Source of the DNA: JAQTNA01 sp043743785
Lineage (GTDB): Bacteria > Pseudomonadota > Gammaproteobacteria > Burkholderiales > Rhodocyclaceae
Assembly: GCA_043743785.1 (NCBI GenBank)
Contig: JAYTVW010000099.1
Span: forward strand, 13,632-77,631
Length of the DNA: 64,000 nt
Direction of reading: 5' to 3'
The notes under the pieces were generated by a model. That model searched no databases and was not told the origin of the DNA. It was given only the letters and a program-made list of their open reading frames with translations. How positions within the stretch are numbered: position 1 is the first letter of the stretch; each line of letters starts with the position of its first letter. Made by a program: the position numbers and the translations under genes. Below are positions 52,347 through 60,249 of the stretch, piece after piece.

Positions 52347-55300
52347 CTACACCATCACCCACGCCTCGCCCAGCGCCCGTGCCTGCTGCAAGACCAGTTC
52401 CACCGCCGCTTCCTGCAGGTCCGGCGGGTACTTATACTTCCTCAGAATGCGCTTGACCATCAGTCGCAATTTGGCCCGCACGCTCTCCCGCTTAGACCAG
52501 TCCACCGTCAGGTTGGCCCGCAGGCTCTCGGTCAGTTCATGGGCAATCTTCTTGAGGGTTTCGTCGGTGAGCAGCCGCACGGCGGATTCGTTGTCGGCCA
52601 GGGCATCGTAGAAACGGATTTCGTCCTCAGAGAGGCCCAAGGTTTCGCCCCGGCTGGCGGCAGCGTGGAATTTCTTGGCCATCTCGATCAGTTCTTCGAT
52701 GACCTGGGCGGTTTCGATGGCCCGGTTTTGGTAGCGTTTCACCACGTTGGCCAGCAGTTCGGAAAACTTCTTCTCCTGCACCACGTTGCCGCCGAAGCGG
52801 GACTTGATTTCCCCTTCCAGCAGTCTTTCCAGCAGTTCCACCGCCAGATTCCGTTCCGGCAGATTGCGCACCTCCGCCAGGAAGTCTTCGTCAAGGATGC
52901 CGATGTTGGGTTTGTCCAGGCCCGCCGCGTCGAAGATGTCCACCACTTGGTCGGACACCACCGCCGAGTTGATGATCTGGCGGATGGCCAGTTCCCTTTC
53001 CTCGTCGGTCTTCTTCTGCTGGGTGATGTCCCGCTTGGTGAGAATGACCTTCACCGCCTGGAAGAAGGCCACTTCCTCCCGCACTGCCTTGGCTTCGTCC
53101 AGGGTGCAGCAGAGGGTGAAGGCCTTGCTCATGCGCAGGGCTTCGTCAGCAAAACGCTTCTTGCCATCCTTCAGGCCAAGGACGTGGTTCGCAGCGCCGG
53201 CCAGGCACTTGTGCCCGGAGGTCAGGAAGCCGGAGTAGTCGAAGAGGTGGAGCATGCCGCGCAGGATGTCCAACTTCTCTTCCAGCACGGCGTAGGCTTC
53301 CGCCGCGTCCACGGTGGGCTTGCCCCGGCCATTGCTGGCCGTGTAGTCCTTGAGAGCGCTTTTCAGCTCATTGGCGATGCCGATGTAGTCCACCACCAGA
53401 CCGCCCTGCTTGTCCTTGAACACCCGGTTCACCCGGGCGATGGCCTGCATGAGGTTGTGGCCCTTCATGGGCTTGTCGACGTAAAGCGTGTGCACACAGG
53501 GCGCGTCGAAGCCTGTCAGCCACATGTCACGGACGATGACCAGCCGCAGCGGGTCAGCCGGGTCCTTGAAGCGTTTTTCCAGGCGTTTCTTGACCTGTGC
53601 GCTGTAGAGGTGGGGCCGGAGCAATGCCTTGTCGCTGGCGGAACCCGTCATGACGATCTTGACCGCCCCCTTCTCCGGGTCGGTGTCGTGCCACTCCGGG
53701 CGCAGCTTGACGATCTCGTTGTAGAGGTGGGCGCAAATGTCCCGGCTCATGGCCACCACCATGGCCTTGCCGGTCTGGGCCTTGTTGCGTTCTTCGAAGT
53801 GGGCCACCAGGTCTGCGGCCACACGGGCAATGCGGGGTTCGGCGCCGACAACCTTTTCCAGGGCTGCCCAACGGCTCTTCAGCTTGGCCTGCTGGCTTTC
53901 TTCCTCGTCTTCGGCCAGCTCGTCCACTTCCTCGTCCACGTGGGTTAGCTCTTCCGCTTTCAGGCCCAGCTTGGCCAGACGGGACTCGAAGTAGATGGCC
54001 ACCGTGGCGCCATCCTCCTTGGCCTGCTGCATGTCGTAGACGTGAATGTAGTCACCGAAGACAGCGCGAGTATCCCGGTCATCAGAGGACACGGGGGTGC
54101 CGGTGAAGGCCACGAAGGTGGCGTTGGGCAGGGCATCCCGCAGGTGCTGGGCGTAGCCGACCTGGTAGCGGACCACGGGTTCGGCGGCAAGTAGGGCCTC
54201 CCCGTCGTTGGCACTCCCGGTGGCGGCAATCTTCGGCCCCTTGTAGGTTTTCAGCTTGGCCTCGAAGCCGTACTGGGTGCGGTGCGCTTCGTCGGCGATG
54301 ACCACGATATTGTGCCGGTCAGAGAGTAGGGGGAAGTTGTCTTCGTCCTCGCCGGGCATGAATTTCTGGATGGTGGCGAAGACGATGCCGCCGGATGGAC
54401 GATTGGACAATTTGGCCCGCAAGTCTTGCCGGGTGTGGGCCTGCACGGCTTGTTCACGCAGCAGGTCCTGAGCCAGGGAGAACACGCCGAAGAGCTGGCC
54501 GTCCAGATCGTTCCGGTCGGTGATGACGACGAGGGTCGGGTTTTCCATCGCCGTTTCCTGCATCACCCGGGCGGCAAAGCAGGTCATGGTGATGCTCTTG
54601 CCGCTGCCTTGGGTGTGCCAGACGACACCGCCCTTGCCTTTGATTTTCTCGTTGCTGCCGGGGCGGGATGCGGCGACGACCTTGAGGATGGCGGCCCGAA
54701 CCGCGTGAAACTGGTGGTAGCCGGCGATTTTCTTGACCAGATCGCCGTCCTCCTCAAACAGGACGAAGAACCGCAGGTAGTCCAGAAGAAAAGCAGGGGC
54801 CAGGACACCCCGAATCAGGGTTTCCAGTTCGTTGAACGCGCCCAGCGGGTCCAGGGTGACACCGTCGATGGTGCGCCACTGCATGAAGCGTTCAGCATTC
54901 GCGGACAGGGAACCCAGCCGGGCGTCCGTGCCGTCGGAAATCACCAGCACTTCGTTGTACTGGAAAATATCCGGAATCTGGGCCTTGTAGGTCTGAATCT
55001 GGTCGAAGGCCTTCCAGATGTCGGCGTTCTGGTCCGCCGGGTTCTTCAGTTCCAGCAGCACCAGCGGCAGGCCATTCACGAAAAGAATGATGTCGGGCCG
55101 GCGGGTGTGCGCATTTTTGTTCACCTGGCCCTTGATGCTGAACTGGTTCACCGCCAGCCATTCGTTGTTGCTGGGGTCCGACCAGTCGATCAGTCGGGCC
55201 AGGTCGCCGCGGGTCTCGCCGTCCTTCTGGTACTCCACCGGCACGCCGGCCACCAGTAGCTGGTGGAAGCGGCGGTTTGCCGACAGCAGGGCAGGGATGC

Positions 55301-55523
55301 CCAGGTCGCGGACCTGCTGCAAAGCGTCTTCCCGCGCGGCCCGGGGCATGTCCGGGTTGAGGCGGGCGATGGCGCCGCGCAGTCGCTCGACCAGGAGAAC
55401 CTGCTGGTAGTTGGCCCGTTCCGGCATGCTGCCGTCCGGGGCCAATTCCGGGCCGTAAAGCGGCGTGTAGCCGACGTCGGCCAGCCAGGCCAGGGTTTCC
55501 TGTTCGAGTTGGTCTTCTGTCAT
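52347..55523 (-). CDS. hsdR: Type I restriction endonuclease, R subunit
   Basis: 1058 residues. The N-terminal nuclease has the PD-(D/E)xK set at D144 (RRPDIILFVNG) and E158/K160 (LLELKNP). The SF2 motor has Walker A TQGSGKS (about 304–311) and DEAH (411–414) in VIADEAHRTQYG, with later helicase motifs (VAFTGTPVSSDD). With HsdM and HsdS it would form a DNA-translocating restriction complex. Its start lies 6 bases after the stop codon of a small antitoxin-like gene, so restriction and toxin–antitoxin genes are cotranscribed. Two partial copies of its 5' end lie upstream. Confidence 0.95.
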   Translation of the reverse strand: MTEDQLEQETLAWLADVGYTPLYGPELAPDGSMPERANYQQVLLVERLRGAIARLNPDMPRAAREDALQQVRDLGIPALLSANRRFHQLLVAGVPVEYQKDGETRGDLARLIDWSDPSNNEWLAVNQFSIKGQVNKNAHTRRPDIILFVNGLPLVLLELKNPADQNADIWKAFDQIQTYKAQIPDIFQYNEVLVISDGTDARLGSLSANAERFMQWRTIDGVTLDPLGAFNELETLIRGVLAPAFLLDYLRFFVLFEEDGDLVKKIAGYHQFHAVRAAILKVVAASRPGSNEKIKGKGGVVWHTQGSGKSITMTCFAARVMQETAMENPTLVVITDRNDLDGQLFGVFSLAQDLLREQAVQAHTRQDLRAKLSNRPSGGIVFATIQKFMPGEDEDNFPLLSDRHNIVVIADEAHRTQYGFEAKLKTYKGPKIAATGSANDGEALLAAEPVVRYQVGYAQHLRDALPNATFVAFTGTPVSSDDRDTRAVFGDYIHVYDMQQAKEDGATVAIYFESRLAKLGLKAEELTHVDEEVDELAEDEEESQQAKLKSRWAALEKVVGAEPRIARVAADLVAHFEERNKAQTGKAMVVAMSRDICAHLYNEIVKLRPEWHDTDPEKGAVKIVMTGSASDKALLRPHLYSAQVKKRLEKRFKDPADPLRLVIVRDMWLTGFDAPCVHTLYVDKPMKGHNLMQAIARVNRVFKDKQGGLVVDYIGIANELKSALKDYTASNGRGKPTVDAAEAYAVLEEKLDILRGMLHLFDYSGFLTSGHKCLAGAANHVLGLKDGKKRFADEALRMSKAFTLCCTLDEAKAVREEVAFFQAVKVILTKRDITQQKKTDEERELAIRQIINSAVVSDQVVDIFDAAGLDKPNIGILDEDFLAEVRNLPERNLAVELLERLLEGEIKSRFGGNVVQEKKFSELLANVVKRYQNRAIETAQVIEELIEMAKKFHAAASRGETLGLSEDEIRFYDALADNESAVRLLTDETLKKIAHELTESLRANLTVDWSKRESVRAKLRLMVKRILRKYKYPPDLQEAAVELVLQQARALGEAWVMV

Positions 55524-55529
55524 TCCCGG

Positions 55530-55706
55530 TCAGTGAGGCTGGCTGGTATCGGTCTTGATTTTCGGGGTGTCGCTGACCAGCTGGCCGTTGAGGGAGTACC
55601 AATTGGGGATGCCCAGTTGCCGGTTGCGGGCCTGGGCCTCGCGCACGGCCTGATTGCCGACGCGGATCAGTTGGGTGGACCAGTGTTCAGGCTTGTTCGT
55701 TTTCAT
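55530..55706 (-). CDS. Putative antitoxin of the zeta-type pair
   Basis: 58 residues from MKTNKPEHWSTQLIRVG. The core VREAQARNRQLGIPNWYSLN followed by GQLVSD resembles small proteins that I recall beside zeta-like kinases (‘NRxLGIPNxYxxNG’). Its start overlaps the toxin gene end by 20 bases. The order toxin-then-antitoxin is the reverse of classic epsilon–zeta. The antitoxin role is inferred from position. Confidence 0.6.
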   Translation of the reverse strand: MKTNKPEHWSTQLIRVGNQAVREAQARNRQLGIPNWYSLNGQLVSDTPKIKTDTSQPH

Positions 55707-56283
55707 CTTCGTTTCTCTGCAGGAAGGACTGGAAAGTGGCCCACATCTGGTTGTCGTACACGGCCCAGTCGTCATTTTCTGCCTCGGCCACGACCGAGAA
55801 GGATTCACCACCGTTGAATACTAGCAGGCAACGCTCTGCCAGGGGCCGGTACTGCTGCCAGAAGACCGGAAACACCCGTTGGAAGCGGCGGCGCACGTCG
55901 GCTTCGGGCACGCCGTGACCTCCTTGCGCCACGCGTTCGGCAATTCGGTGCAGGCACAGGTCTGGACTGTCAAGAAAGACGAGGATGACGGTGACCAGAT
56001 AGCCCGCTGACTTGGCCGCCGCCACGCTCCGCGCCAGGCTGGCACCGGCCAGGGTGGATTCGATGACCAGGGACGCTTGGGCAGCCAGGGCTTTGGACAG
56101 GCGCCGGCTGAATTCCCGGCCTGCACTGACGCGCACCGAGGTCGGGTCATGGGGCGCCAGTTCAAACGCAATGTCGTCGGCACCCAGGTAGGGCAGGTCT
56201 TCCGTCCGGGCATAGTAACGGGCAAAGGTTGTTTTGCCGCAGCCGTTGGGGCCGCCCACCACGACCAGGCGCGGGGTGTTCAT
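55687..56283 (-). CDS. Zeta-toxin-like kinase
   Basis: 198 residues from MNTPRLVVVGGPNGCGKTTF (Walker A). Further features are YLGADDIAFELAP, the region SLVIESTLAGASLARSVAAA and VTVILVFLDSPDLCLHRIAE RV-type helices. This is the zeta/PezT-like P-loop kinase pattern; known zeta toxins phosphorylate UDP-sugar precursors of peptidoglycan. It lies between an hsdR 5' scrap and hsdR and is probably a toxin stabilising the island. Confidence 0.8.
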   Translation of the reverse strand: MNTPRLVVVGGPNGCGKTTFARYYARTEDLPYLGADDIAFELAPHDPTSVRVSAGREFSRRLSKALAAQASLVIESTLAGASLARSVAAAKSAGYLVTVILVFLDSPDLCLHRIAERVAQGGHGVPEADVRRRFQRVFPVFWQQYRPLAERCLLVFNGGESFSVVAEAENDDWAVYDNQMWATFQSFLQRNEDENEQA

Positions 56284-56345
56284 GCCAAGGTCACCACATG
56301 GAACCACGGCAATTGGGCAGCAGTCTGCTGCCCGAATCGGCCATG

Positions 56346-56387
56346 CGGCCAGCCGAGGGTTTCCTGTTCGAGTTGGTCTTCAGTCAT
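56346..56387 (-). pseudogene. hsdR 5' scrap (13 codons)
   Basis: Minus-strand reading from ATG 56387 gives MTEDQLEQETLGW, identical to the start of the hsdR copy at 58109 and nearly that at 55523, then switches to unrelated PHGRFGQQ. It is a third copy of the hsdR beginning, cut off at the junction with the zeta module. Confidence 0.8.
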
Positions 56388-56429
56388 TTGCCTGCCTTCC
56401 TGCCTTCCTGCTTTGGCCGTGCATTGCGT

Positions 56430-56500
56430 TAGAATGCATCCCAAGTGGATCGGGGGTTCCTGGTCGGCGCTACAGCCTCGGTGGGGTCACCGGGGCTTTT
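56430..56500 (+). ncRNA. Small RNA candidate, copy 2
   Basis: A -10-like tagaat (56430–56435) precedes ggggttcctggtcggc and a perfect terminator hairpin gcctcggtg–gggt–caccggggc (56475–56496) followed by tttt. The predicted transcript is about 56442–56500. It is antiparallel to, and starts about 45 bases upstream of, the hsdR scrap. It matches copy 1 (58170–58229) in layout and in the conserved ggtcggc block, with compensatory changes in the hairpin. Confidence 0.5.
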
Positions 56501-56644
56501 CGCTTTCCTGGGCGGGTAGATCATCAAGCCCTCTCGACTGGCTGAGTGCCCTGCCCGGTTTTGCTTTTAAGCACTTAACGCATTGATTCCATTCTTGAAC
56601 ATAGGGGCGCCCCCGCGCGGACAAGGTTTGCGTTTAATTAAACG

Positions 56645-57576
56645 CTAGGCCCAGAACGGCAGATAGCGGGCGTAACGGGTTGAGGTCGTTTCCGTTTCGT
56701 CCGCCTTGATCAGTCCGGCTTCCTTGGTTGCTCCGATCACTTGGGAAACCGTCACCGCCTTTGATTCCGGCAGCTTGAATCGCTCCCGCAGGCTCTGGTT
56801 GGACATGCGCTGGTTGCTCACGTATTGCAGGCAACAGTGCTGATACCCGGCTTGTCTTCCCGTGTTACCAGCTTGTTCACCCCTTGGTAAATCACCACAC
56901 GAGGGGCCTTCCGAGCCAGCTCCGGCGAAAACGCATCCAGCCGCTTGGCCAACAGGATTGCCGCCAGATTGGTGATCTCCCAACCGCCGCCCCTGTTCTC
57001 GATCAATCTTTCCTGCGCCAAGCGGGCCAACACGCCATCCCGGGATGTCGGGTATGGCAGCCCGATCAACTCGAAAAAGGACTGGGTATCCAACAGAGCG
57101 ATAACCTCGTCGGCGCCAGCCCCTGATCGTGCCGTCTGGTCGAACCAGTCGGGGCCACCCTCGGCCAGAATTCTCCGCAGGTAATCCGGACTCATGGGGA
57201 CCAATTCTTCCCCCGCACGCATGAGGTAAGCCCCATCGTAGTGAAGCGGTGTTCCGACCGGGCGAGGGGGAATCTCGAATACCAATACGCGACCATCTGG
57301 ATGGAGCAGTTCGGTGATTTCCACCCGAACCCGTAGCGCATCCAAAATGCGCGCCTTGGTTTCCCCTGCATTCTGGAATGCCAGAGTCCCGACAACCCTG
57401 CGTGGCTGCTTGTCAGTCACCCCCAGCACCAGGTGACCGCCCCCTTCGTTCGCCAGCGCCACACAATAGCGGAACAGCTTCGTGGTGTCGTATTGTTGCT
57501 TGGCTTCCTTGAACTCCAAATGCTCATCTTCCCGTCCATTTGTCAGCCAGCTTGCCAGCGTATCCAGGGTGATCAT
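56645..57576 (-). pseudogene. AlbA/Schlafen-type ATP-binding protein, internally deleted
   Basis: The N-terminal part (57576–56818) has the AlbA_2 pattern EDEHLEFKEAKQQYDTTKLF and ANEGGGHLVLGVTDK, then a helical region up to REDKPG. There the frame shifts, and the last ~60 residues of the family (CLQYVSNQRMSNQSLRERFK … RYARYLPFWA) continue in another frame down to 56645. About 200 middle residues usual in the family are missing. It is broken by deletion plus frameshift near 56845–56860. The start overlaps the stop codon of the hsdR–hsdS chimera (ATGA). Confidence 0.8.
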
Positions 57577-58109
57577 ACAAACTCCTCAAGAACAGCCTCG
57601 GTCGCCGGTAGCCGAAGCTGGCCGGAGATCAGGCGGGGAAGGAGGCCATTCACGAAAAGAATGATGTCGGGCCGGCGGGTGTGCGCATTTTTGTTGCCCT
57701 GGCCCTTGATGCTGAACTGGTTCACCGCCAGCCATTCGTTGTTGCCGGGGTCTGCCCAGTCGATCAGTCGGGCCAGGTCGCCCCGAGTGTACGAAACCCC
57801 GTCGCCATCCTTCTGGTACTCCACCGGCACGCCGGCCACCAGCAGTTGGTGGAAACGGCGGTTGGCGGGGAACAGGGCAGGGATGCCCAGGTCGCGGACC
57901 TGTTGCAGGGCGTCTTCCCGCGCGGCCCGGGGCATGTCCGGGTTGAGGCGGGCGATGGCCTGACGCAGCCGCTCGACCAGAATGACTTGCTGGTAGTTGC
58001 GGCGCTCCGGGCTGGCGCCATCCGGAGCCAGTTCCGGGCCGTACAGCGGCGTGTAGCCGACATCGGCCAGCCAGCCCAGGGTTTCCTGTTCGAGTTGGTC
58101 TTCGGTCAT
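57573..58109 (-). pseudogene. In-frame hsdR N-terminus / hsdS C-terminus chimera
   Basis: 178 residues. Residues 1–~156 follow HsdR (MTEDQLEQETLGWLADVGYT … RRPDIILFVNGL), about 90% like the intact hsdR here but with an extra DGVSYT-type insertion. From there the protein becomes an HsdS C-terminus (LLPRLISGQLRLPATEAVLE), matching the end of the local HsdS. It lacks the nuclease Glu/Lys and the motor. The frame is open, so it could be made, but it is best seen as a recombination scar between two type I systems. Confidence 0.85.
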
Positions 58110-58133
58110 TGGCTATTCTCCAGCTGATTTTGT

Positions 58134-58163
58134 TTGACTCTGCGAGCGGGACTTTCGTACAAT
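58134..58163 (+). promoter_or_regulatory. Sigma-70-type promoter of the small RNA candidate
   Basis: TTGACT (58134–58139) and TACAAT (58158–58163) with an 18-base spacer. They point rightward into the small RNA candidate at 58170. Confidence 0.6.
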
Positions 58164-58169
58164 CCGCCC

Positions 58170-58229
58170 ACGGACTGGGGATTCTCGGTCGGCAGGGGCC
58201 TCCGGCGGTTGTCGGGGGCTTTTGTTTTT
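58170..58229 (+). ncRNA. Small RNA candidate, copy 1
   Basis: Starts just after a good promoter, runs through ggggattctcggtcggc and ends in a hairpin gcctccggc–ggtt–gtcgggggc (58198–58219) followed by ttttgttttt, a strong intrinsic terminator. No reading frame is apparent. It is divergent from the hsdR-type start at 58109, as copy 2 is from the hsdR scrap at 56387. I do not know a named RNA family with this form. Confidence 0.6.
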
Positions 58230-58234
58230 CTGCG

Positions 58235-58996
58235 CTATGGAAAAACCTTCAGCCCCCAGCCCGCTTCCTGGCCGTCAATCTGTGCCAGCTTGTCTTTGAG
58301 CAAGTCGAAGGCGCGGTTGGACTGCCCCGGGCGAATGACCGACAGACCGAGGGGCGGAGCCACCAGATCGGCGAGCTGCAAACCCGACGAATTGCTCTGT
58401 TTATCCGCGAAGACAATCTCAAAAGGCAGGGCTTCGCCCTGCGGGTTGCCGCCGGCGCAGATACGCCGGAACTCCAGTTCCAGATCGTCATCCTCATTTT
58501 TGCCGCGCTTTTCCACCACCAGGTGCACTTGTGGCGTGTCGTTGCCACGCCATTCCCCCTGCTGCCTCAGGAAGGCACTGATCCGTTCAAGACCGAACTG
58601 CAGGGCCAGATGATAAGGATTCTCCAGTGTCTTGAAGCGTGTCTGCAGCCTGTCCTTGCGGATGACGACCGCAAGCAGATGAAACGGCGCCGCTGCCACG
58701 ATGTCTGTCAGCGTTTCCATGAAGGCGACTTTCAGGGCCTTGGTCTTCAGGAACACAAAGGGGCCAAGGTCGCGACGAATTTCCCGCTCATGGAGAATCA
58801 CCTGATCGTGGCCGAAGTGGCGGAACTTGAAGCCCTGAATGGCCGGCACGATTTCCGCAAGGTACTGGTCCTTGCGCACCACCATGAAGGCCAGCACCAG
58901 CAAGGGAAAATCCGGATCAATGTTGCCCATGGCCGGGCTGCCGCTCTCATCGACAAACACCAGATAGTCGCTGAAGCGCTTACGGGTGGATGTCAT
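58235..58996 (-). CDS. DUF3800 domain protein
   Basis: 253 residues. The DUF3800 (RNase H-like fold) acidic motifs are visible: LVFVDESGSPAM near the N-terminus, LHEREIRRD, EKRGKNEDDDLE and SSGLQLADLVAPP. The family is common in defence islands and beside type I R-M genes, with unproven nuclease function. It overlaps hsdS by ATGA, so it belongs to the same operon. Confidence 0.88.
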   Translation of the reverse strand: MTSTRKRFSDYLVFVDESGSPAMGNIDPDFPLLVLAFMVVRKDQYLAEIVPAIQGFKFRHFGHDQVILHEREIRRDLGPFVFLKTKALKVAFMETLTDIVAAAPFHLLAVVIRKDRLQTRFKTLENPYHLALQFGLERISAFLRQQGEWRGNDTPQVHLVVEKRGKNEDDDLELEFRRICAGGNPQGEALPFEIVFADKQSNSSGLQLADLVAPPLGLSVIRPGQSNRAFDLLKDKLAQIDGQEAGWGLKVFP

Positions 58997-60249
58997 GCGG
59001 CAACCTCTTCGAGGAGGGTCTCGGCCTCCGGCAGGCGTAGCTGGCCGGAGATCAGGCGGGGGAGGAGGGTGTCACGGAGAGCAGTGAGGGTGTCGAGGTG
59101 AGTTCTGTTTCCGAGGATTTTCTCAAACAACGGATGCGCAATTGCCTCGTAGTGCGAAATCAAGTTGAGCGGAGGGCAGATTAGCTTGATTTGCTTCAGA
59201 TGCATGGGGCCGAAATTCTTCTGTACGCTTCCGGAGGCCATTGACTCAAGCTTGTACAAAAACTCCTCCGAGTTCAGGTACTCGTAGACGAAGGAAAACT
59301 TCACCTTGCTTTCAATCGGACGAAACCTGATGACGCTAGTGTTGAGCATCAACGGCAGATGTTCCTTGCGGACAATTCCACTTCGGCCGAGCGTTCCAGA
59401 AGTGGAAACGACGACATCCCACGCCTGTAGGTGGAAGTGTGCGTACTTGCCGTTTGCCTCAACATCGGAAATCCGATTTGCCGTCTCAATAGTCAAATCT
59501 CCACCCTGGATGCAGCGGATATTGATGAAGCGTGTCCCTTGGTCAGAATTTGTGTACTGCCAATTCCTGATGCCAGGCCCTTCCTTGAAGTCGAATACTT
59601 CGGTAAGAGGCTCTACACTCCACCCTTTGGGCACCAACCCCAGTTCCGACTCCTCGAACCTCTCCGGGAAAAGCTCCGCGGTGGCATCGTCCATCCCATC
59701 CGGAGCAAGCCCTTGCTGCTTGGCGCGGACAGGGTCGAAGTCGACGAACCAGGACTTGAACAGCGCCTGGGCGATGGCTTCCAGGGTCGCGTTGGTTTCG
59801 CGCAGGAGCGCGATGCGGTCGTCGATGACAGTGAGAAAATCCGCAATTTCCTTTTGGATTGATGGCCCTGGCGTCTGAATGGAGATACGGGAAAGATTGT
59901 TCCGGTTCAGCGAAGGCTGAGCACTGCCCGAGTTGTAGCCGGAAAAATCAAACAGCTTGAGGAAGTAGAAAACGAATTTTGGGACGTTGCCCTTGAAATC
60001 CGTCACGTACAGAGCCGTGTTTAGCGGCCAGTAGTCTTTGTCCGTGTAGGCTGCAACACCAAAGGATGCGCCACTTCGTCCGATGGTGACCCCTGGTCCT
60101 TTTGCTTTCACGGTGTCGTGGTACCCAGTCACGCCAAACGAACCCAGGATTGGAACCTTCCCAGGACGCCGGTCCTGATCTGGCAGATCGTGTCCCCGCT
60201 GGAGTGCCACGAAGTCACCAAAAGTATGGTCGCGCCACTCCGCACTCAT
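58993..60249 (-). CDS. hsdS: Type I R-M specificity subunit
   Basis: 418 residues with two target-recognition domains, each followed by a conserved helix. The central one includes KEIADFLTVIDDRIALLRET and AQALFKSWFVDFDPVRAK; the C-terminal one ends RDTLLPRLISGQLRLPEAE. The recognition domains are more AT-rich than the conserved parts, as usual for these exchangeable domains. The target sequence cannot be predicted. It overlaps both neighbours by ATGA. Confidence 0.94.
   Translation of the reverse strand: MSAEWRDHTFGDFVALQRGHDLPDQDRRPGKVPILGSFGVTGYHDTVKAKGPGVTIGRSGASFGVAAYTDKDYWPLNTALYVTDFKGNVPKFVFYFLKLFDFSGYNSGSAQPSLNRNNLSRISIQTPGPSIQKEIADFLTVIDDRIALLRETNATLEAIAQALFKSWFVDFDPVRAKQQGLAPDGMDDATAELFPERFEESELGLVPKGWSVEPLTEVFDFKEGPGIRNWQYTNSDQGTRFINIRCIQGGDLTIETANRISDVEANGKYAHFHLQAWDVVVSTSGTLGRSGIVRKEHLPLMLNTSVIRFRPIESKVKFSFVYEYLNSEEFLYKLESMASGSVQKNFGPMHLKQIKLICPPLNLISHYEAIAHPLFEKILGNRTHLDTLTALRDTLLPRLISGQLRLPEAETLLEEVAA

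Noticed and set aside
56645..56983. Stand-alone 112-codon gene
   Set aside because: Its C-terminal half is the tail of the AlbA-family protein; its N-terminal half is out-of-frame translation of the same gene. It is part of one broken gene.
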